Below are positions 35,997 through 48,039 of a stretch of DNA of 64,000 nt, one piece after another. Below the pieces are notes generated by a model. That model was not told where the DNA came from. It searched no databases and saw only the letters and a list, made by a program, of their open reading frames with translations. The stretch comes from Morchella semilibera (Eukaryota; Ascomycota; Pezizomycetes; Pezizales; Morchellaceae): assembly GCA_009192285.1 (NCBI GenBank), contig WBVU01000015.1, forward strand, positions 372,001 through 436,000, written 5' to 3'. The position numbers and the translations under genes are program-made. The first letter of the stretch is position 1. Every line of letters begins with the position of its first letter.

Positions 35997-38900
35997 ATGA
36001 TCCCCCCCGAGCCAAGTTCTGCCGCCCATAAGCTCTACGCGGAGAGTAGCCAGAAGTTCAGACCTGCTACCAGAACGCCCCCCTCGACTCACTCCACGTC
36101 TTACTCGGGCGATTCTACTTCAATGGGGGTCTATGGCTTCAGGAAGTCCAGCAAGGGAACCGTGTCCACTGCTATAGGTGGCTCGTCCCCCGAACCTAGG
36201 AGAGACTCCCACGACCTCCAACTAAACTTGGGAAACGGAAGAGAGTCATTGGTGGATAACCTCCTACTGTCCTTTGATAAGATCGGTGACGGGTCTCTAG
36301 GAGCCTTTGATACTTCGCCATATTTCACCTCCGTGGACGAAATGGATGATGATGATACCGCTTCCAACTACTCGCAGAATACCAGTCCAATACCGCGCGG
36401 CAGGCGATCTAACAGTACCAGCAACTATCATTCACATATTGGGGGTTTTGCAGGTGTTCCCGTGGGCGGTTCGACAAATTACGGGAATAGACGTGTTGGC
36501 TCCTTTGACAACGGAACCGAAAGTTTCGGCAGCGCCAACAATTTCGATGCTGGGAGGGAAACGCGCTCTCGCGGTCGCGGTCTTGGTTCTTCACATGGGT
36601 TTGCGAATGTGTATGACCCCTTTGACGCAGCGCCGCCTCCATCCATAAGGAGCGGACCAAGAAACCGAACTCCCTCTCCACCACGGTCTCCGCGTCTTGT
36701 ACGACGACTGTCAAACAAGTCTAACAGGAGCTTAAGGAGAGACCAGCAATTCAACCCACACTTTGAAGATCCTATATCACTACCACCGTTGCCGGCATTT
36801 GTGAACCCCGCAACGATGAACACTAAAGATAAGACCCCACAAAGGCCTGGTTTCTTTAGGCGGGTGTTTGGTGTGGGTGGTGGGAGCAGCACGAATGCAA
36901 GTGGTGGAAGTAGCATTGCGAGTAGCAAACAACCCCAAGAAGTCGCACTGCCACCTCAGAACTCCGATCCCCCGCAATCGACAATCAATAAAAAACCGTC
37001 ATTTTTCAGGCGCCGGAAGAAATCTGTGAGCGATGCGATGTCGCAACCTACAGCTGTCTTACCACCCCCCTTACATGCTACAGAGCCCATATCTCCGATT
37101 GAGTGCCCTCCCCCCCAAAGCCCCTCGACTTCACTTAGCGCCGCAATGAATTCTTATCTGAAATCCTCCACTTATGACTTAACTGATGAAGAAGATCATG
37201 AGCATGCTTATCTTTCACGGGGTGCGACGATCCGTACTGTAGCCTCTTCGGATCCAATATCACCAAAACGACCGACATTCTTCGGAGAGAGTCTGAGGGG
37301 TCGGGATAGCGGTAGCCACTTTAACGACGACTTTACCGATTACAAAATATATAGAAAAGACACCAGGTACGCAAGGGGTGGGAGGAATGTAGACCTCCGG
37401 CTCCAGCCATCGAAACCTAAAGATCGAGACGATTGGGATAGACCCCAGACAAGCCCATATACAAGCACCTTCTCACACAAACATCATCACTCAAGAGACG
37501 AAGAGGAACCAGATAACGAAATGCGCTGGCCACCTATTCAAACGAGATCAATCCTATCGACCCGGAGAAGCGTCGATAATGTTGCGTTAGAAAGAGAGCG
37601 GCAGAACTCTACTACGTCGTCTGTATACGACAAGCCGCGGCAAGGATCAGTTGTTTCTAAGAAGGAAACACCAATTGCTACCGTACAGGAACTTGACGCA
37701 ATACACGCCAAAGAAGGGAAGGTACGAAAGGGTAGTGGCCGTGGGAAGCCCCTTGAATTGGATACCAGATTGGGAGCCAGTCTTTTGGGGGTAGCGAATC
37801 GAGGTCCGGGGGACTCGTGGCTCATGACACCTACACCGGCCACTGCAGCAGGGACTCCAACTGTAATGTTGCAAAGAGATGGACCGGGCGAAAAGGCAAA
37901 GCTGTTAGAAGAGCACGAGGAAGCAATTATGAGCGAAGACGAGGAAGAGGATGATGAGCCCTCAGAGGAAACTCGCGAGTTGGCGAGGAAGATCTTTGAA
38001 GGTGATGAAGAGGCTATGCCAAAGGCTGGAGTAACTCTCTGGCTTGGCGACCCGTATGTTTATCAGCCTCTTCCAAAAAAAGATTAAACTAACTATTTGT
38101 TTGTAGGAGCATTACGGGTACAAGAAACCGAAGGGCGTATATGGAGATGTTTGATTACTCAGGCATCAACATATTATCTGCATTGAGGATCTTTTGCGGA
38201 AGACTTGTATTCAAAGGCGAAACACAGCAGGTGGACAGGATCATTACATCCATCTCGAAACGGTGGTGCGAATGTAATCGAACGCACGGGTTCAAGAGTG
38301 TTGGTATGTTCTTCAAACTATCTCAAATGACGTTGGTGATACTTACTTTATAGACATTGTTTTTACAATTCTCTATTCGCTTTTACTTCTTAACACAGAT
38401 CTTCATATTGCAGATCTTCCACAATCGCAGAAGATGACCCGTGGCCAATTCATCAAGAACACTATGCTGAGTATTCGTAGGATTGTTGCCGAGTCTGCTG
38501 CGAATAGAGATACAAAGCTTATTCACTATAACACTATGCCATCACGCTCACAAACCCCTTATCGCCAATCTTTCTCGGCACAACAAGATGATCCCGGGCT
38601 TCCCAGTGCAGCCACATTCCCATCGACGAGGGAGAGGGCGTACAGTGGCCCGAGTGGCACTGGGAGAGGGTCGGTTGACTTTGGAAGAGCCAATAGAAAC
38701 TCAAGCAAACCTACTGGTATCGGAAATCTCAGTCCGAAAGGAGATGAGACATCAACAGAAAAGATGGACTATGATATGGATGGGGGCTTGGCTCTTGTCA
38801 AGAATTCGCTCGGTGGAGGAATTAAGGTCTGGGAAACTCAAGTGGAGATTGTGTTGAAGGATTTTTACCAATCAGTGAAAGCAACTGCACTACCACTTCA

Positions 38901-40412
38901 TGGTGCGCAAGAAAAGGTGGAAGTTACACACTCTACTACTCTTTCTGTGTTCGGATCAGGAATGTTGCGGAGATCACCAAGTACCGTCAGCAGGGCGCCG
39001 TCTGAGCTCAGCGTTTCAAATCGCAACCGAGACAGTAAGTTGGGCACTAAATGGACTGCAAAAAATAGATCACGACCAAGGCTCTACAATGGATCATATG
39101 CTGCGTCTAGTAGAACATCACTTGAGGATCGATCAATGTGGAGCCCTTCTGCATCTAGTACTTGGAGTAAATACTCACTTGATAAGACGCAAACCTCGAT
39201 GTCTGTAGATTCTTTAGGATCTGCCTTTACACATGGTGATTATCAGCAATCGATCGGTTTCGCGAATGCTCTTAGCCATGCCATCATCCGGGAGGAGGCA
39301 GCCAGTGGGCACTCAGCCGATGATGGAGGATCAACACTACTCGAATATGATGAATTGGAACTCTCTGGGGCCCCATGGGCGAAGGAAGGAATGCTTAAAC
39401 ATAAGCACCACCTTGAAGGCGTCGACAAAAAGGCCAAAAATCGTGCATGGACCGAGTGTTTTGCAGTCATCGAGAAGGGATGGATGAAACTATTTCTGTT
39501 CGGCAACAGCCAACATAAGGGCGGGAAAAACAACCCTGTTTTAGGCGTAGTCGGAGGAGGAAATTGGACAGAAAATGCAGAGTCCATTGGCACTTTTATG
39601 TTGAGACAGACAATTGCATCAGCACTTCCATCCCCGGGGTATTCCAAGAGTAAGCCAAATGTATGGGCATTATCGTTGCCATCTGGTGCTGTGCACTTCT
39701 TTGAAGTTGGGACTGCGGAGATTGTGAGGGAGTTTGTGACAACAGCAAACTACTGGGCCGCAAGACTGTCCAAAGAACCCTTAGTTGGTGGTGTTAGTAA
39801 CGTCGAATATGGCTGGAGTGAAAATGCCCTTGGTGATTACATGGATAGTGGGAGTCCCCCATCGAGCAATCACGGCGAGCCCAGACCAAGTTTACAGGTT
39901 TCAATAAGGTCAAGCATTGATCATACTTCGATGGTAAAAGCCAAACTACCCGGAGATAAAATCAATATCACAGATTGGGCACCACCAACACAAAGCATGG
40001 TTGCGAGTTCCTTGAAAGAAGCCGATCAGTTAAGGGCCTTGGAAGCGTATGTGAAGAATATCGAGTCGGAATTGACAAAGCATAACGAACTAAGGCCTCC
40101 TATGCGAATTGCTGTATGTCTTTATCATATCCACTGCAGAGTGATGTTTTTTTTTTTTTTTTACTGATTATTTAATTTTAGTTTTCACCCCGTCATCCAA
40201 ACTCGGCAAAGGCGATGGCCAATTGGGAGAGGAAATCATCTTACCTCCTTCACGAAATTATCAAGTTTAGAACTTATATCGAATGCTTGAACTCAGCTAG
40301 TATTCTAAGAGAGAGAATTAGAGCTGGCGAGACCGAGATTGGTGAAACCATGGGCGATATGTCTGATACCGAGGCTCCCCATGGAGCAAATATTCCAATT
40401 TATTCTGCTTAA
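35997..40412 (+). CDS. SYT1: Sec7-domain Arf guanine-nucleotide exchange factor with PH domain (Syt1-like)
   Basis: Activates Arf-family GTPases in membrane traffic. Four exons, 35997-38053, 38107-38303, 38354-40113 and 40182-40412, close in frame (1414 aa). The first 600 residues are disordered and rich in Ser/Pro/Arg. The Sec7 domain starts near ETRELARKIFEGDEEAM and spans introns 1 and 2. Its catalytic glutamate finger is FKGETQQVDR (E724), and the hydrophobic-groove motif is YSLLLLNTDLH. A PH domain begins at EGMLKHKHHLEG (about 1095-1220), with a typical WAARL helix at its end. A helical C-terminal segment after the last intron carries YLLHEIIKFRTYIECL. Sec7 followed by PH, with a long disordered N-terminus, matches yeast Syt1 and filamentous-fungal orthologues. 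The donor at 38054 was chosen because it joins LGDP to the RRAYMEMFD block; reading on meets a stop. Confidence 0.92.
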
Positions 40413-42577
40413 GCAGGGCGTTCTAGGAAGATATCATTGCTTCTTTTCGTATTTATATTCGCAACACTCCCCTATTTTTTTATTTTGCGGAGATATTTAT
40501 TTTTAACTCTTCTTTCACCTAATTATCTTGTTTCATCCTGTGCATTTCTTGTTTTCTGTTTAGTTTTTTCCCCTGGATTTATTAGCACCCAGTGGGGCCT
40601 TCATCACGACTTTTACGATGACGTTTTTAAACTTCGTATATTATTACTTAAACTGGGAGGGTATCTCTTTTGTTGCAAAAATGGAGCTGGTAGGATCCGG
40701 GAGCGCTTTCTTTGGGGGGTTAGCAGATTTTCCTTATATTTCTCGGTGGGGTGTGTTGGATTTATTTTCATGGTGTATTTTCTTTCTTTCGTTACATAGT
40801 CTTGGGAAGGGAGTAAGGTATCTATACTCAGATATCTTCTAATATGTTAATCTATCTATTCAGATATCCTTTTCATTGCTATAGTTGGATGGGTTTGGGG
40901 GCGTTTTATAGATTTTTAGCTTGGAGGGCACACTCGTCCGCGGAGGTCTCGTGGTATGACATCCTGAAACGCGAATAATAAAAGTAGCTTCTTTGCATAC
41001 TTAATCAGAAGATACTCCATCAGAATATTCATGCTATATAGTAACACATACATGTAGTAGCGAATGGGCCTCAAATATCCTGATGCCTGGCCCGGCCCGG
41101 GAAAGGGCCTGGGCCTGTCAGACCAGCTTAAGAACCGTTTGGATCCTTGTGTACGCGGGCCTTCATATCAGTCACTCTTAAAAGCTGTGGCGAGAATATA
41201 GAATGTTTTTTGTTGAGTTTTTCGTTATCACTTATTTAGGGTTTGTGAACAAAGTATTGAATCATTGGATCGTGTACCCATCCCCTACTCTAGGGTACGA
41301 GCCAACCACCGGATGCAGATGAGACATCTAGATGCATAAAGATCACGTGGCCACGATTCGGCAATCTCATTCCTCATCAACATCACCAACAAAAATAAAT
41401 CCTGACCCTCTATGATAATGTAATCGGGCGCCTTGGCACATTGGACAGAGCCTTTTAGCAAAGCTACATGTAGTTGAACGACGCAAGCCCCTTCCGAAAA
41501 CAGCTAGACTCTCTACAGCTTGCGCAGCTAAGACTGATCTTACTCGAAAGTCTGTATATAACGATTTTCTTTCGGTGTGCTTAAAAACATTCCCATCAAT
41601 AACCCTTCCTGTGAAACTATTCTAAAGTACAATATATAAAAATCTGCCGCGATCATGGCCCCACAAGAACCACGTTTGCACACCTCATGTCATCTCCTGA
41701 GATTTACCAGTCAAAGCTAGATCTCAGCCAAGAGATGTACGAAACAATCAATCCCGTCCAAAAGCAACACTAAAAAGAGTATAAAAAGGAAACTATAAAA
41801 CATGAAAAAATACCAGTCCAAGAAAAGTAAGGGGAAAAAATGAGTAGGAGAGATATCAGAGGAAAGAAAAAGACTTGACCGAACCTATAAAACCGTTCAC
41901 CATCTCCCCGGAAGCCTATTTAAATTACACAACATCCCGCAGAAACAGAAATTGGCAGAGCACAAAAACTAGAGGACAAGTAACAAAAAAAGCTCTGTGA
42001 TACAATACTTATCAAAAACGAGGGCATGAATGTTAAATAGAATGAGAGTTAACAAAATATAGAATCACAAAACCCAGCTTTTTTTTGTGCAGTTTCCAGA
42101 CACCCGCCCATACCAAAAAAAAAAGGAAAAAAAAGGAAAAAAAAGGGAAAGAAAAGGAAAAGAAAAGAAAGAGAAGAGAAAAGAAAAAAGAGAAAAAACC
42201 TCCCAGATTCACATAGTCCATAAAAAAGGAAAGGAAATATAATAAAATAAACATTCCCCAGATAACCGAAACGCCGTGGAGATTTTATGCATCTCTATGA
42301 CGGTATGTAGGTCGGGGTCGTAGACACTTTTATGAATATACATTGCAAAGGAGAAAATAATTGGAGAAAGTACTACCCCACTTATCCAATAAGAGCACCT
42401 AGGCTCCGAATTCAGTTGTAGGGGCAGTGTGGGATAAAGGTAGGCAAAAAGGGACAGAGAAGAGGAAATAGGGGGAAACGAAACGAAGAGGAGGAATAAA
42501 CATGTAGGGAATAAACCTAACCTCCAACCATATTAAGGTCCAACCAAAACAAATTCGACACAAGTTATGGTAGAATA
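40413..42577. other. intergenic, convergent 3' ends
   Basis: This 2.2 kb lies between the Sec7 gene stop and the SPT7 stop. It is AT-rich with a polypurine block at 42115-42198 and TACATGTA near 41051 and 41466. Hydrophobic frames just after 40437 are T-rich 3'-flank translation with no ATG context and no domain, so they are not called. Confidence 0.5.
42115..42198. repeat. 84-bp polypurine tract (A/G only)
   Basis: This stretch consists almost solely of A with interspersed GG, GGG and G (irregular AAAAGG units). It is a long homopurine-homopyrimidine tract in the 3' flank of SPT7. Confidence 0.75.
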
Positions 42578-45500
42578 TTAGCCGCCACCACCGACCAATG
42601 ATTCTGGAGACATCATCCCGCCGTTGCCCTCGTCCCCACCCTCTGATACCTTGGAAAGTGTACGCTCTAAAGTTGGTGGAGCATCCTTGACCAGGGTAGC
42701 CTTCGTAGAAACAGGAGCTGGATTTGGCTTTTTCTTTTTCTTAGAATTACCACCATGACTATTGGATGGCCGCTTCCGAGGCATTGAAATCTTTCCTGTA
42801 GGAGGCAGTCTCGGTTTTGGCGGCTTTTGTTTCCCTTGGAGGTGCTCGTCTTCAATAAGGGCCTCCTCATTGTTTGCGTGAAGCTTCGCAAGGAAGAAAT
42901 TTTGAACAAGGCCAATCTGTTTTGTGATTATTTCGTGTGTAACAGGCTCGAAAGGTGGCGGTTGTTTGTAGCCGTCGGCCGACACGGCAGCACTGTTACG
43001 ATGGCAAGTAGGTTAGCGTATGTATAAAGAGGAGGGATAAAATCATGTGAATGTACCTTGCACTGGGGTTTTGGTAAGTACTGCGCATCCTTCCTTGAAG
43101 TAGATGTAGTGGAACGGAAAGAGAGGAAAGTCCAAATTCCTTGTCCAAGCCCAACTCCTTGAACCCAAAGAAATCATCACCAATATCTTCCGCAAAGTCA
43201 CCACCAACAAACATCTCACTTCCGTCATTAAACATTCTAGAACCATCCCCGCCTGTGTCTGTAAGAGCTGGGCGCTGTTGAAGTGTTAGTAGAGGCCCTG
43301 CCAAGAGTCTTTAGAGCAAACTCAAGACATACTAGAAGTTCTGTAAGATGGAATTTCATCCGCTCATGGATACCATTGAGTCTAGACCCTAGGCGTTCAA
43401 CATCATCTCTGATATACGCTTCTAAGCTTTCAACGTCTGCGCCGTTTTCGTACAAAGCATGTAGGAGCATCTCCTACGGCAATTGTCAGTATCCATAACT
43501 AAAAACTTTAGCGTTAACATTTACCTCCGGCGAAAATTGCCTTTCATGAGATGGTGCTTCTGCATAAACCATTAAAGTCTTTGAAAGCTTTTGAATGTAA
43601 TCGACTGCAATATCTGTCACTGCGTCGATCGCTGTTGGTTGATATTCTTCAAAACCAGCATGAAAAAATATCTTTCCCACAGATCTTTGTAGTGCCGCCC
43701 TTGCTACGTTGTGACACATTATCGGGCCCTCTTCGGTGATAACGAACCTCTCTACATCTGCCTCGACAAATTCTTTAGGGTCATATCTCTGAAACTGATT
43801 AGAGTACATCTGCAGAGACTATTAGAGTGTTTCTTTATATACCATAGAACTAGAGCCTTGGACTTGCCTGAGTTTGCACCTGCATTTGCTTGATGACAGA
43901 GATTTTTGAGCAAAGTTTTCGTGTATCTTGCATCTGCCTAATATTTGCATCCATTCTTTTACTTAATTCAGATTTTGGCTGGGTGAATATCCCTTCTGGA
44001 GCAATTCTTATATCTTGGCCTTGGAGATCGACGTCATCACCATCTCCGTTCCAAACAAGCCTCCAGGGAAGTTCCGGGACACTTGAAAGAGGAGTGTAGT
44101 AATCGGGCAATAGATCTCCTTCATCCTCCCCCTCTTCGGTTGGATCAACTAGCTTTTCACTGCCATTGCCTCGAGGTAGACCTTCGTCTCCGTCTTCCTG
44201 AGGCGACTTAAGATGTCTTTCTTCCTTTCTCAAATATCGCCCCATGCCAGTTCTTGACCGCAAGAGAGCAGGCTCTTCTGGGTTAAGACGGTTTCCACGC
44301 AAAAGTTTATGTCGTTCACTCTAACGCATCAATTAGAAAAAAAAGATCGAGTTTACTCCAATAATCAGGTACTTACTGCAACTTTTGCCCTGGCCTTTTT
44401 AGTCATTGTTTTCCAAGCCTGGTATTCAACGTCGTTTGAATCGTCATCAACCTTATCATGGTCAATCTCCATCTGGGACATCGATGTTCCCGAGATACCG
44501 TTTGGAATTGGGGTTCCTCCAAGGGGCGTCAAAAATCCGTTCTGCATTATATTTGCCTGGCTACTTTCCCCTGGCGGCAGTGAGTCGGCCCGTAGGAGAT
44601 GTACTGTAGGTGGCTTAACTTCAGGTGTTCCTTCTGTCCGAGCCCCCTTCCTAGCTTTCTTAGTCCCTGGAGCTTTTCTACCACGGGATGACATGAGGGG
44701 TTCTATCACCAATGTATTAATAAGTGTTCTTATCCGCGTATACTGGTTTCAGGGCTGAGTAAACAAAGAAAGGAAAGGAAATTACCATCATCACTTTCAC
44801 CTTCGGCGTCAACCTCCATAGTACCCGCCTCTTCCGCCTCAACCTCCGCCCTATCCCTGATGACAATATCGGGAATTAAAGGTATTAGGTTTTGCGTGGC
44901 TTTCTGCATACACTTGGCATGCTTCCTGAGGTAATGCATTGGGTCTGCATTATAGGCAAGGCAATTCGCCCATATTAAGTTGAGATCCTCAACAAACTCT
45001 TTCTTGCTTTTGTATTGATGTGCCTTTAGCTTTTTCATAACTGTTCCCAAGTCCATGGGATGTTTGATAACTAAGAAACACGTTTAACAATGGTAAGCTA
45101 GGGGTATTCTCATTCAAACATAGGCTGCCAACTTACTGCTAAAATAATCTGGTGCTTCTCGTTTATTCACTCTGTTCAGAAATGCGGTTGAGTGTTCAGT
45201 TAATGCTCTTAATTCAAGCACAACCTTCTCTGCCGCTTCATATAACTCCTCTTGGCCCACTTTGTCTTCATTAGCCCACTTTGACCGATTTTTCCTAACT
45301 TCTGACATCAAATTTCGTAACTCCATATCCGACACCTTAACTTTCTCGCGCTTTGCATCGATTCTAGCGATTAGGTGTTTCAATGTTAGGCTTGATGCAC
45401 CTAAGTTCGCACTACTTAGTTTTCCAGGGGCATTTGCTTGCGCCGCATTTGCCTCTGCGTTAACCTGTCTATCGGACTCTTCGAGCTTTTGCTGTTCCAA

Positions 45501-46091
45501 CATTGCGTCTCTATCGTTTTCCAGTGTGAAGAACATAGTAGATAACGCGCTTCTTGCTGCCTCCTCTGCAGCTTTTCTATCTGCTTCTAGCTTTTCCCTA
45601 GTCGCGGTAGCGCTTTTCTTTGCCTCAGCTATGTTCCTTGAGGGCTCACTAGACTGGGAGTGCGACGATAAAGCTTTTGCAAGCAGAGGCGAGGGCGCGC
45701 TTTTCTTTGGCTCCTCATCTTCGTCGTCGTCGTCGAAATCGTAATCGTCGTCGTCAAGCTGTCGCGCTGGAGGCTGAACATTGTCCAAAGCGGAAGATGC
45801 CGCAGGATTGGCTAGATCAGAGGGATAATTATTATCGTTGAGCTCCAGTGTTGAAAGGTCTAGTTCTGGAGCAGCGCAGCAAGGACGATCAGTCCTGAAT
45901 AAGCTCGGTATTGTTTTCTCATATTGGGTGTATCGTTGCCGAAAGATCGCGGTGATGGAATCCGGGGCTTCCTCCTTTTCTCCCATGTCGATTCCTATGT
46001 CGATAGAGGCTGTCCTAGTGCGTTCAGAGCGCTGGGAGGTATCTTCGCGAGTAATTTGCGGACGCTGCCATTGTGAGGGGAGGGAGGACAT
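42578..46091 (-). CDS. SPT7: SAGA complex subunit Spt7 (bromodomain and histone fold)
   Basis: Core scaffold of the SAGA co-activator. Eight exons: 46091-45137, 45070-44786, 44702-44377, 44320-43868, 43809-43525, 43473-43333, 43274-43057, 42992-42578 (1025 aa, similar to S. pombe Spt7). The N-terminus is acidic with long Glu/Lys helices. The bromodomain covers about residues 260-385 ([12 protein letters not shown], then [10 protein letters not shown] with the conserved Asn). A linker rich in acidic residues leads to the block [18 protein letters not shown]. The histone fold near 695-765 ([20 protein letters not shown]) pairs with Taf10 in known complexes. The C-terminal region includes [20 protein letters not shown]. 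Intron 4 appears to be of GC-AG type (CAG/GCAAGT donor at 43867). The start was set at MSSLPSQW because the upstream in-frame extension has no conserved character. Confidence 0.92.
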
Positions 46092-46959
46092 GATGTGGGG
46101 AGGTTGGGGGAGGGGGGGGGGTGCGTGTATTTTGACGCGAGTAGGAACGTCAAAGGAGCGGGCTAAGTTGCTCGGGTCATAGCCCGAGCTGTGAGCAAGC
46201 GACACCCAGGGATGAGAGGGTGGAAATGGGATGAAAATCGATGAAGTTCGCGATGGAAACAGGCGTCGATTTCGCGGGGAACAGGTGAGGCGCACCAGGT
46301 GAGGTTGTGGACGCTTCGGTTATGGGTGACTAAGGCGTTGCGTCGGGGTGCGCTTCAACTATCGAATACTAAAGACACAATTGCAAGGTGACGCCCTTAC
46401 AGCAGGCTCAGACACAAAAATTGTTAGGAGAACCTCCAATACTTCCATTCCTTTTTTTTTTTGTAGGGAGGGGGAGGGGGGTAAAACACTACATGTACTC
46501 CCTCGTTTTGCTTGTCAGTGGGTGTTGATGCCAGCCCGTGGCACCACTGAGTCTTCACGCGCGAAAATTCAACGATATACATAGTATGTATATTGTGGTT
46601 ATATACCTACATACATTTATCTAAAGACTGCGTATATTCAATAGCGGAATGAATGAATGACATACCCGATCCAACGCGATTTTCAATATTAAGCACCATA
46701 TATATGAGGACTCGAAAAAGTTATCTCCGAGTGATATCTAATGATACACTAGACAACGCGCAGAAGACACCATAGGATTTTAAAATAGTTTATTTTTGTT
46801 GGGATTTCATTAAAAGTTCTAATTCCTTGAGTCGAGGAGTTAAATCTGTGATATCAAGTTCATAATTGTAAATTCTTACAATCTACACCCACGGTAGTAG
46901 TTTAGTTTATATGCCCCCGTTAGACAGTTAAGGTGGGTACATGCTTGTGTCACCTTGTT

Positions 46960-47059
46960 TACATGTACTTTGGGTGTAGGGGCAAGTGAGAAGACACCAA
47001 GCTGCCAAGTTTGCATGAAGGGTGTCTTCTCACTTACCCCTACACCCGAAGTACATGTA
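46960..47059. repeat. 39-bp inverted repeat (foldback), 22-nt loop
   Basis: The left arm 46960-46998 and right arm 47021-47059 are reverse complements with two mismatches out of 39. Both arms begin or end with TACATGTA. A transcript or single strand would form a long hairpin. There is no coding content. Confidence 0.9.
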
Positions 47060-47213
47060 TTCGTGGGTGTGGTATCAAAGTGCAATATTTAGACTACAAG
47101 GCACCGGCGAACTCCGGCGCACTGATGTACTCAGCTTATATCCCTATGATGTCTAATTCTACAAAATTGATTTTTAGCCATAGAATTTCTAGTGCCTATG
47201 AGAATACATGTAG

Positions 47214-47414
47214 TATCCCTTGCACGGATGAAAGTTGTCAAATTCGCGACCTCCCTCTTTCAGCGAATATAAATTATAACCTAGTGTGGTAAACACCTCG
47301 AAAGCCCCCTTTGGTTCTGTTGTTGCTATTTACCGTAACAAGCAATATAATTCCTCTACTAATGGTGCACGGTCCAGGTCGCGAATTTGACAACTTTCAT
47401 CCGTGCAAGGGATA
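47214..47414. mobile_element. short element with perfect 39-bp terminal inverted repeats (MITE-like)
   Basis: Positions 47214-47252 and 47376-47414 are exact reverse complements over 39 bp, separated by 123 bp of AT-rich non-coding sequence. The outermost bases of both ends are TA, followed by TCCCTTGCACGG; if TA is the target duplication, the element is 197 bp with 37-bp TIRs. TA duplication and long TIRs are typical of non-autonomous Tc1/mariner-pogo derivatives. No transposase is encoded, and no second copy was seen in this window. Confidence 0.65.
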
Positions 47415-48039
47415 GTGGGCGTACGAGTGATTTTTCATGAATAGAGCGGGTTTTTGTCTCCAGTTAGCGTACAAACATACATGTACACAGCACAAAAAGA
47501 GAGGTGAGATCACTACATGTACAAGTAGGTATTCCAGTCAACATGCTAGTAATGCAGTATGGATACGGTACTGGTACAGCGACAGGCAATAAGTGATGGA
47601 ACGCACTCGATCGGAGCACAAACACCAAGCGTTGGTAGTCATATGCATGTTATACATGTCACTATTTCACCCCATTTTTTCATACTGTACATGTACATAC
47701 ATGTAGTGCGTGCCTACATTTATAATATAGCATTTGCCATGTCCGAGCCACTACATGTAAGTACAATGTAAGTACATGAGGAAAGTGAAAGACATTGTAG
47801 GTTATGTATTATCGGCTAGGCACATACATGTACACACATGCAAATTTACATACATGTAAGTTCTAAACCTACATGTAATTTGCGTTTACATGCGCCGTAC
47901 AAGGTTACTCACTTTTCCCTACGCGCGGAAAGTTACTCCATACCTTTTAATCTTTCCGGCCTGTATATCATCTCAATCACATCTGCCCCCTATCAACACC
48001 AAAATCATTTACTCTACATCTTGATTGTAGAAAGCCATC

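Larger units (their letters stand above)
46092..48039. other. divergent intergenic region with two long inverted repeats
   Basis: This 1.95 kb lies between SPT7 (-) and the CBM48/kinase gene (+). No coding gene is seen. It carries a near-perfect foldback (46960-47059), a TA-flanked perfect TIR element (47214-47414), a T-run at 46451-46462 and about a dozen TACATGTA-type palindromes between 46490 and 47880, the highest density in the window. Confidence 0.7.

Noticed and set aside
40437-40842. Two hydrophobic open frames just after the Sec7 gene, looking like membrane proteins
   Set aside because: They arise from T-rich 3' flank translated in two frames; there is no family motif, no proper start context and no splice-supported extension.
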